Positions 1 to 4,458 of a stretch of DNA of 5,703 nt are shown here, in pieces. Under the pieces are notes generated by a model. It saw nothing but the letters and a program-made list of their open reading frames with translations. It was not told the origin of the DNA and did not search any database. The stretch is from contig RFOC01000136.1 in the NCBI GenBank assembly GCA_009926815.1, forward strand, positions 1 to 5,703. Direction: 5' to 3'. Position 1 is the stretch's first letter. Each line of letters opens with the position of its first letter. The position numbers were made by a program, and so were the translations under genes. The stretch comes from Planctomycetota bacterium. Its GTDB lineage: Bacteria > Planctomycetota > Phycisphaerae > Phycisphaerales > SM1A02.

Positions 1-1
1 G

Positions 2-34
2 CGCCGTCTGGGCCGCGCCGTCCGCACCCGCTGA
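2..34 (+). CDS. possible C-terminal tail of an upstream gene (partial)
   Basis: Reading from position 2 gives an open stretch of ten codons (RRLGRAVRTR) ending in TGA at 32-34, seven bases before the shikimate kinase start. The short spacing fits an upstream gene in the same operon as aroK. Ten codons are too few to identify a protein, and open frames this short are common by chance in GC-rich DNA, so this is only a possibility. Confidence 0.2.
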   Translation, partial: RRLGRAVRTR

Positions 35-41
35 GACGCGC

Positions 42-611
42 GTGGAGCGGAACCCCCTGCTCCTGCTGATCGGACTCCGCTGTTCCGGGAAGACCACCCT
101 CGGTCAGGCTGTCGCATCCACGCTGGGCGTCACGTGGGCCGACCTGGATCCAGGCGTGCTGGCGGATCTGGGCTGCCGGAGCGTGACGGAGGCCTTCGAG
201 GCCCACGGCGAGGCCGGCTGGAGAGCCGCCGAGACGCGATGCCTGCTGCGAGCGCTGGATGAGCGCCGAGTGGGCGTGCTGAGTCTTGGCGGAGGTGCCG
301 CCACCTCCCCGCAGGCTGCGGCCGCCATCCGATCCGCTCAGGCGCGGGGGCACGCCGTGGTGGCGCTCCTGCACCCGGGCCAGGACGAACTCGTCCACCG
401 GCTGTCGGGAATGCGGGGCGATCGCCCTCGTCTGGCCCACGACGATGCCGCCGAGGTGCAGGCGCTGTCCGCGACGCGGCTGCCGCTGTACCGGAGCATG
501 GCCGAAGTCTGCATCGACACCCGGCTGCCCAAGGCCGCCTGCGTGCAGCGGCTGGCCGGGTTCACTCGCCGCGGTCACTGGGCCTGGCCTTCCCGGCCGG
601 CCAGCGAATGA
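42..611 (+). CDS. aroK: shikimate kinase
   Basis: Cytoplasmic enzyme that phosphorylates shikimate to shikimate-3-phosphate with ATP, the fifth step of the route to chorismate. The 189-residue product shows the family motifs in order: Walker A GLRCSGKTT at residues 11-19 (closer to the AroL form GPRGCGKTT than to GMMGAGKST); the shikimate- and Mg-binding pair D34/D36 in ADLD; GEAGWRAAE at 56-64 with the substrate-binding R61; GGG at 83-85; the lid RPRL with R128; and RLPLY at 146-150 with its arginine. Length is slightly above the usual 170-180 because of a nonconserved tail. The GTG start at 42 puts Walker A at the normal distance from the N terminus. Its Shine-Dalgarno is weak (only GAG in the preceding TGAG). 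The last 50 bp overlap rnc on the other strand. Identification is firm; the choice of symbol aroK over aroL is conventional. Confidence 0.93.
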   Translation: MERNPLLLLIGLRCSGKTTLGQAVASTLGVTWADLDPGVLADLGCRSVTEAFEAHGEAGWRAAETRCLLRALDERRVGVLSLGGGAATSPQAAAAIRSAQARGHAVVALLHPGQDELVHRLSGMRGDRPRLAHDDAAEVQALSATRLPLYRSMAEVCIDTRLPKAACVQRLAGFTRRGHWAWPSRPASE

Positions 612-1317
612 CCTCCAGACCACTCTCGTCCGGTCCCAGCACGCCGAGTTCCCGAAGCGCCGCCAGCGCGGCCAGCTGCTCGGCCGCCTTCTTGCTGGAG
701 CCCCAGCAGGCGGCAAACCGCCGCTCACCGCTCACCACGGCCACCTCGAAGCACTTGGCGTGATCCGGGCCCTTCTCGTCCATCACCACGTAGTTGGGCG
801 GTGCCATGTCCAGGTTCAGCAGGCTCTGCTGCACCACGCTCTTGTAGTTGTACTGATGGCCCGTGCGGCTGGCCATGTCCACGCGATGCTCGATCCGCGA
901 GAGGATCAGGGCCCGGGCCGGCTCCAGACCCCCGTCGAGATAGATGGCGCCGATGACGGCCTCCAGCACGGCCGCCGTGACGGACTGGGGCAGGCTCTCG
1001 CGCGGCCCCATGCCCTTGCCCAGCGCGATGCACACGTCCAGCTGCAGTTCGCGGGCGATCTCCGCGCAGGTCTGCCGGCTCACCACATGGCTCTTGATCT
1101 TGGTGAGCTCGCCCTCCAGCCGCTCCGGCAGCCACCGGTAGAGATGCTCGCAGGAGATGAGGCCCAGGACGGCATCGCCGAGGAACTCCAGTCGCTCGTT
1201 GGAGAGCTGGCGGCGATCCGCGATGCTGGCGTGGGTCAGCGCGGTCCGCAGCAGCGACCGGTCCCGGAAGGCGTAGCCCAGAGTCTGCTCGAGTCGCGAG
1301 AGCGTGGCATCGTCCAC
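562..1317 (-). CDS. rnc: ribonuclease III
   Basis: Double-strand-specific endoribonuclease that matures rRNA precursors and processes structured mRNAs. The 251-residue product has an N-terminal nuclease domain (about 5-150) with the signature NERLEFLGDAVLG at 40-52, and a C-terminal dsRNA-binding domain (about 155-224) containing GPDHAKCFEV and the basic helix GSSKKAAEQLAALAAL. The acidic residues matching E. coli E38, E41, D45, E65 and E117 are present as E41, E44, D48, E68 and E119. The position matching D114 is A116: the usual ADxxEA reads AAVLEA, codon GCC at 972-970. The start is GTG at 1317; an in-frame TGA lies four codons upstream, so no longer product is possible, and TGAGG sits seven bases before it. 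The gene may share a transcript with the PilZ gene upstream on the same strand, although two hairpins lie between them. Family assignment is certain; full catalytic competence is not. Confidence 0.96.
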   Translation of the reverse strand: MDDATLSRLEQTLGYAFRDRSLLRTALTHASIADRRQLSNERLEFLGDAVLGLISCEHLYRWLPERLEGELTKIKSHVVSRQTCAEIARELQLDVCIALGKGMGPRESLPQSVTAAVLEAVIGAIYLDGGLEPARALILSRIEHRVDMASRTGHQYNYKSVVQQSLLNLDMAPPNYVVMDEKGPDHAKCFEVAVVSGERRFAACWGSSKKAAEQLAALAALRELGVLGPDESGLEVIRWPAGKARPSDRGE

Positions 1318-1324
1318 GGATGAA

Positions 1325-1329
1325 CCTCA
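1325..1329 (-). promoter_or_regulatory. Shine-Dalgarno of rnc
   Basis: On the minus strand TGAGG is followed by seven bases and then the GTG start of rnc. The TGA inside it is also the in-frame stop that closes the reading frame upstream, so this site fixes the rnc start. Confidence 0.7.
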
Positions 1330-1373
1330 GGCCCGGCGTGCGGACACCGGCGGCCGACAGGCAGTGTCGCGGA

Positions 1374-1410
1374 CTCTCCAGGGGACTCACGGGGTGAGTG
1401 CGCTGGAGAG
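1374..1410 (-). promoter_or_regulatory. hairpin in the rnc leader
   Basis: An outer stem of eight perfect pairs (CTCTCCAG at 1374-1381 with CTGGAGAG at 1403-1410) encloses a symmetric 3x3 internal loop. An inner stem of six perfect pairs follows (ACTCAC at 1385-1390 with GTGAGT at 1394-1399), closed by a 3-base loop. It lies 57 bases upstream of the rnc start on the minus strand, between PilZ and rnc. No T-run follows on either strand, so a classical intrinsic terminator is unlikely. A structured leader that RNase III itself processes is a reasonable idea, because rnc leaders are cut by RNase III in E. coli. The pairing is seen; the role is inferred. Confidence 0.5.
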
Positions 1411-1422
1411 GGCGCGAAGGAC

Positions 1423-1440
1423 GTCCCTTCCGCAAGGGAC
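1423..1440 (-). terminator. short hairpin just downstream of the PilZ gene
   Basis: GTCCCTT at 1423-1429 pairs perfectly with AAGGGAC at 1434-1440 around a 4-base loop. It begins 12 bases after the PilZ stop codon on the minus strand, the usual place for a terminator or 3'-end stabilising structure. There is no U-tract after it, so it could instead be a pause or processing site in a PilZ-rnc transcript. Confidence 0.35.
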
Positions 1441-1452
1441 ACTTGAAGGAGA

Positions 1453-1836
1453 TTAGACGATGCGACCGAGCGAGGCGGTCTCGAGCAGGCGCTCCAGCCG
1501 CTCCCAGTCACGGGGCGTGGCCCCATTGACCACCTGGATTCCCATGCGACGGGGTCCCGGATCGTCCAGCTCGTCGAAGACGCGGGCCACGGCGCCGACC
1601 AGCCGAAGCGGATCGGTGTTGCCCGGCATGTGCAGTTCCACCTCCACCGGCGTCTCCAACGGCAACTCCTGGTCAAGCTCGAGACGGATGCCGTTGTGGC
1701 TCACGTCGTACGCGTGACCCTCGAAGACGCCCTTGCTGGATGGGGTTTCTCCGTGCGCCGAGACAACCACGCGCACGAGTCCGGTTCCAAGCCTGAACCG
1801 CTCGGCATTGCGTCGATCCATGATCGCAGTCGTCAA
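1453..1836 (-). CDS. PilZ-domain protein, predicted c-di-GMP binder
   Basis: Small cytoplasmic single-domain protein expected to bind cyclic di-GMP and transmit that signal to an unknown partner. From the TTG start at 1836 it has 127 residues. The RxxxR motif lies at residues 9-13 (RNAER) and the D/NxSxxG motif at 44-49 (DVSHNG), about 30 residues apart as normal. A beta-rich segment (VEVELHMPG, LRLVGAVARV, GIQVVN) follows, then a C-terminal helix. I prefer TTG because GAGAGGAG lies six bases before it and because the in-frame stretch upstream (1837-1929) has clearly lower third-position GC than the body. The alternative is ATG at 1929 or 1926, with GGAG three or six bases before, adding 30-31 residues. 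The frame stays open to a TTG at 1971. No flagellar, pilus or diguanylate cyclase gene is next to it, so its target cannot be told. Family assignment is strong; the start is open. Confidence 0.85.
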   Translation of the reverse strand: MTTAIMDRRNAERFRLGTGLVRVVVSAHGETPSSKGVFEGHAYDVSHNGIRLELDQELPLETPVEVELHMPGNTDPLRLVGAVARVFDELDDPGPRRMGIQVVNGATPRDWERLERLLETASLGRIV

Positions 1837-1842
1837 GCGCGT

Positions 1843-1850
1843 CTCCTCTC
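1843..1850 (-). promoter_or_regulatory. strong Shine-Dalgarno before the TTG start of the PilZ gene
   Basis: The minus strand reads GAGAGGAG, then six bases (ACGCGC), then TTG at 1836. This is the best ribosome-binding site upstream of the PilZ motifs and is the main reason for choosing the short form of the protein. Confidence 0.55.
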
Positions 1851-1969
1851 GCGTGTGGACACGAGTCATAAGGCCGTTATCGGGCAGGAACTTCGCCAAA
1901 CTTGAACCGAAATCCATATCGGTCATCATGTTCTCCGGACGAAGTCTCGCTTCTGGCGCAACGTCTCCC

Positions 1970-1998
1970 AATTTCGGGGCCGAAATTCCTGAGAATTT
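1970..1998. promoter_or_regulatory. overlapping palindromes in the divergent PilZ/ilvC promoter region
   Basis: AATTTCGG at 1970-1977 and CCGAAATT at 1980-1987 form a perfect 8-bp inverted repeat with a 2-base spacer. AAATTC at 1983-1988 and GAATTT at 1993-1998 form a second repeat with a 4-base spacer, sharing the middle arm. The block is much richer in A/T than the surrounding DNA. It lies 12 bases before the ATG of ilvC and 134 bases before the preferred PilZ start. The arrangement resembles tandem operator sites for a dimeric regulator of one or both genes. The repeats are seen; the regulator is unknown. Confidence 0.45.
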
Positions 1999-2009
1999 GA
2001 CGGATCGTT

Positions 2010-3068
2010 ATGCTGCCGCGTTCCGTGCCCGAGCAGCCCGAAACCATCGCCGCCATGCCCATCGTGGCGGGCCCTGCCGCAGGTGGCATCCAAGCCCTTT
2101 CCGGAAGGCGTGTTGCGATCCTGGGCTTCGGCAACCAGGGTCGAGCGCACGCGCAGAATCTTCGAGAGAGCGGCGTTTCAGTGATCACTGGAACCAGACC
2201 GGGTGGAGTCGGAAGCCAGCAGGCTGTCCGTCTGGGCTTCGACGACATGCCCATCGAGCGGGCATGCCACGAGGCCGACCTGGTGGTGCTGGCCCTGCCC
2301 GACCAGTTGCACGGCCCCGTGTGGAAGGCTTCGATCGCACCGAACCTGCGGCCAGGTCAGGTGGCGGGTTTCCTGCACGGCTTCTCGGTGCACTTCGGAC
2401 AGGTCAAGGCGGACGCAGGCGTGGGCGTGGTCATGGTGGCGCCCAAGGGGCCGGGCCAGACGCTTCGCGATCGCTTCACCGCCGGCCAGGGCATTCCCGC
2501 CCTGCTCGCGGTGCACCAGGACGGAACGGATGCGGCCACCACGCGCGCCATGGCCATGGCCTGGGCCGTCGGGATCGGGTGCGGTCGCGCGGCCATCGTG
2601 GAGACCACCTTCGCCGCCGAGACGGAAACCGACCTCTTCGGCGAGCAGGCCGTGCTCTGCGGCGGAACGCTGGCGCTGGTGCAGGGCGCATTCGAGACCC
2701 TGGTGCAGGCCGGCTATCCGGCGGACCTGGCGTACATGGAGTGCTGCCAGGAGCTCAAGCAGGTCGTGGACCTGCTCTTCGAGCGAGGACCTGCAGGCAT
2801 GCGAAAGGCCATCAGCGACACCGCGGAGTTCGGCGCCTTCGAGACGGCGGAGCGGCTCCTGGACGATCACCTTCGGCAGGCCCTGAGCCGCCTGCTGACG
2901 GAGGTGCGCAACGGCGCCTTCGCACGGCGATTCCTGGATGACGCCCGCACCGGAGGCCAGGGCATGCAGGCTCGGCGACAGGCCGCCTCAGCCACGCCGC
3001 TGGAGCGGGCTGGCGAGCACGTGCGAGCATGGATGCCCTGGCTGGGCCAGACGGGAGGCACACGTTGA
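2010..3068 (+). CDS. ilvC: ketol-acid reductoisomerase, class I
   Basis: Converts acetolactate to dihydroxyisovalerate, and acetohydroxybutyrate to its counterpart, using NAD(P)H and Mg; second common step of valine/isoleucine/leucine synthesis. In the 352-residue form the Rossmann fingerprint is GFGNQG at 39-44. The conserved LHGFSVHFG with H123 follows, then VAPKGPG with K146. The knotted helical domain has TDLFGEQAVLCGG with metal ligands D208 and E212, and AYMECCQELK with E244 and E248. IS at 268-269 supplies the substrate-contacting serine, and MPW closes the C terminus at 342-344. It is somewhat divergent: GFGNQGRAHA replaces the common GYGSQGHAHA, and the usual GPR after TAEYG is absent (TAEFGAFETAER). 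ATG 2010 has only a weak GGA before it. ATG 2055 would give 337 residues, closer to the usual 330-340. Third-position GC stays high between them, so I keep 2010. No acetolactate synthase or leuA genes are nearby. uppP overlaps its stop. Confidence 0.93.
   Translation: MLPRSVPEQPETIAAMPIVAGPAAGGIQALSGRRVAILGFGNQGRAHAQNLRESGVSVITGTRPGGVGSQQAVRLGFDDMPIERACHEADLVVLALPDQLHGPVWKASIAPNLRPGQVAGFLHGFSVHFGQVKADAGVGVVMVAPKGPGQTLRDRFTAGQGIPALLAVHQDGTDAATTRAMAMAWAVGIGCGRAAIVETTFAAETETDLFGEQAVLCGGTLALVQGAFETLVQAGYPADLAYMECCQELKQVVDLLFERGPAGMRKAISDTAEFGAFETAERLLDDHLRQALSRLLTEVRNGAFARRFLDDARTGGQGMQARRQAASATPLERAGEHVRAWMPWLGQTGGTR
3053..3058 (+). promoter_or_regulatory. Shine-Dalgarno of uppP inside the end of ilvC
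   Basis: GGGAGG is followed by six bases (CACACG) and TTG at 3065. The optimal spacing fixes TTG, rather than the upstream ATG at 3029, as the uppP start, and places translation start within the last codons of ilvC. Confidence 0.8.
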
Positions 3069-3991
3069 ACATCTGGCAGGCGATCGTGCTGGGCGTGGTC
3101 GAGGGCATCACCGAGTACCTGCCCGTGAGCAGCACCGGGCACCTGATCCTGGCCGCGGCGGCCATGGGCCTTGGCTCGCCCGACGGCGCCGCCACGGCCG
3201 CGCAACTGAAGGAATCGATCGACCGCTTCACCATCATCATCCAGGGCGGCGCCATCCTGGCCGTGGCCCTGCTGTACTGGCCGCGCGTGCGGCAGATGCT
3301 GGCGGGCGTGGGCGGGATGGTGGTGCCGGCTCTTCGAGGCGACCAGGCACGCCGTGGCCGGCACCTGCTCGTGCTGCTGGTGATCGCCTTCCTGCCCGCG
3401 GCCGTGACCGGCGTGCTGGCGGGCAAGACGATCAAGGCGTATCTCTTCGGGCCGCTGCCGGTGGTCGGGGCGCTGCTGGTGGGCGGCGTGGCCATGGTGC
3501 TCCTGGCCCCGTGGCACCGGCGCCGGCTTCGCGGCCCCGCGTTGCCCCAGGGTGGTCCCTCGCACGTGGATCCCCTGCTGGCCCTGAGCTGGCGCGGCGC
3601 GTTGCTGATCGGGTTGGCGCAGTGCCTGGCGATGTGGCCTGGCACCAGCCGCAGCATGGTCACCATGATCGCGGGCATGGCCATCGGCCTGCCCCCGGTG
3701 GCGGCCGCCGAGTTCGCCTTCCTGCTGGGGCTGCCCACGCTGGGCGGCGCCAGCGTGAAGGAACTGCGCGATGCGCTGCAGGCGAGCGGCTGGGACGGCT
3801 TCGTGGCCTCGCTCGGTGGCACGGGCCCGGTCCTGGCGGGCCTGGCCGCGGCCACCGTGAGCGCCGCGATCAGCGTGAAGTGGCTGGTGCACTACCTGGG
3901 CCGCAGCACGCTCGAACTGTTCGGCTGGTGGCGGATCGCCGTCGCCGGGGCTTTCGCGTGGGCGATCGCCATGGGATGGATCGCCCGCTGA
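3065..3991 (+). CDS. uppP: undecaprenyl-diphosphatase (UppP/BacA)
   Basis: Integral membrane enzyme that dephosphorylates undecaprenyl diphosphate so that the lipid carrier can be reused for peptidoglycan and other envelope polymers; overproduction in other bacteria gives bacitracin resistance. The 308-residue product opens directly with the first motif, EGITEYLPVSSTGHL at residues 13-27, with E13, E17 and H26 matching E. coli E17, E21 and H30. The second motif PGTSRS lies at 192-197 with R196 matching R174. The rest is a series of hydrophobic segments typical of the polytopic family, with a longer central loop than E. coli BacA (273 residues), rich in R and P around the HRRRLRGP stretch. The TTG start shares the TTGA sequence with the ilvC stop, so the two genes are probably translationally coupled. 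An ATG at 3029 would add 12 residues absent from the family and has no better ribosome-binding site. Identification is firm. Confidence 0.95.
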   Translation: MNIWQAIVLGVVEGITEYLPVSSTGHLILAAAAMGLGSPDGAATAAQLKESIDRFTIIIQGGAILAVALLYWPRVRQMLAGVGGMVVPALRGDQARRGRHLLVLLVIAFLPAAVTGVLAGKTIKAYLFGPLPVVGALLVGGVAMVLLAPWHRRRLRGPALPQGGPSHVDPLLALSWRGALLIGLAQCLAMWPGTSRSMVTMIAGMAIGLPPVAAAEFAFLLGLPTLGGASVKELRDALQASGWDGFVASLGGTGPVLAGLAAATVSAAISVKWLVHYLGRSTLELFGWWRIAVAGAFAWAIAMGWIAR

Positions 3992-4015
3992 GTCCGGCTA
4001 GCATCCTCCGTTCCC

Positions 4016-4453
4016 ATGGGCCAGGCCGCTCTCGCCTTCCGCAACCTGCTGATCAAGGCCGCCGTCTTCGTGGCCATGGCCGCCCTGCTGGCCTGGGCCG
4101 TGGGTGGCACGCTCTTCGGCAGCCACCGGGTGAACTTCCCAGCGGTGGACTGGGGCGGACGCGAGTGGGCAGCCCAGGTGATCGGCAATGGCCGTCAGCC
4201 GGATCGCGTGCGATGGTGCCTGGTCAGTCGCGCAGGCGAGGGACCGTGGCAGGTGCACCCCAGCAGCGACGGCGGCCCATGGCGCGACATGATCGGACCC
4301 GTGGCTGACGCGAACGGGCTTCGGCTTGCCGTGGCCACCGAGCAGGGCGGCGGGAAGTCCTGGCAGCTGCTGACCTTCAGCACCGCCGATGCGGCACCCG
4401 CGATCACGCCACTGGCCCAGGAGCCGGCCGACCGCCGGCTTCCGACCCACTGA
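4016..4453 (+). CDS. small membrane-anchored protein of unknown function
   Basis: I do not recognise a family. The 145-residue product has a short basic N terminus (FRNLLIK). A single hydrophobic segment follows at about residues 12-33, then GSHRVNFPAVDWGGREW and a soluble part of about 100 residues. That part is rich in W, G and R, with short beta-like stretches (VRWCLVSRAG, LRLAVATEQ, WQLLTFS), and the tail is proline-rich. The hydrophobic segment could be a signal anchor or an uncleaved signal peptide; no lipobox cysteine follows it. The soluble part would lie outside the membrane under the positive-inside rule. It begins 24 bases after uppP on the same strand, so it may be cotranscribed, but no Shine-Dalgarno is visible; TAGCAT at 3999-4004 is a weak -10-like match. 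Codon use matches the neighbours. Its stop lies five bases from the stop of the opposing aldehyde dehydrogenase gene. Confidence 0.75.
   Translation: MGQAALAFRNLLIKAAVFVAMAALLAWAVGGTLFGSHRVNFPAVDWGGREWAAQVIGNGRQPDRVRWCLVSRAGEGPWQVHPSSDGGPWRDMIGPVADANGLRLAVATEQGGGKSWQLLTFSTADAAPAITPLAQEPADRRLPTH
4422..4440 (+). repeat. GC-rich inverted repeat near the end of the small membrane protein gene
   Basis: AGCCGGC at 4422-4428 pairs with GCCGGCT at 4434-4440 around a 5-base loop, inside the last codons of the gene. A second, 5-bp repeat (ACTGA at 4449-4453, TCAGT at 4459-4463) brackets the 5-base gap between the two convergent stops. Neither is followed by a T-run. They could slow transcription at the convergence point, but GC-rich coding DNA often contains such pairs. 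Confidence 0.25.
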
Positions 4454-4458
4454 ACCGC

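Noticed and set aside
286..1323. Long plus-strand open frame (345 codons) covering aroK and the antisense of rnc
   Set aside because: It is a shadow of two confidently identified genes in high-GC DNA; its translation is low-complexity, R/P/A-rich and shows no family motif.
1884..1899. Sigma-54-like site TTGGCGAAGTTCCTGC on the minus strand
   Set aside because: GG-N10-GC spacing is right but several consensus bases differ in both elements; such matches are common by chance, so it is not annotated as a promoter.
1997..2014. TTGACG (1997-2002) and TATGCT (2009-2014) as an ilvC promoter
   Set aside because: Each resembles a -35 or -10 element, but only six bases separate them, and neither has a partner at 16-18 bases.
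3029..3064. Upstream ATG start for uppP
   Set aside because: It lacks a good ribosome-binding site and adds residues not seen in the family; TTG at 3065 has GGGAGG at ideal spacing and places the first motif correctly.
2812..3892. Long minus-strand open frames opposite ilvC and uppP
   Set aside because: Both strands there are explained by ilvC and uppP; the antisense translations are rich in R, H, P and Q without domains.
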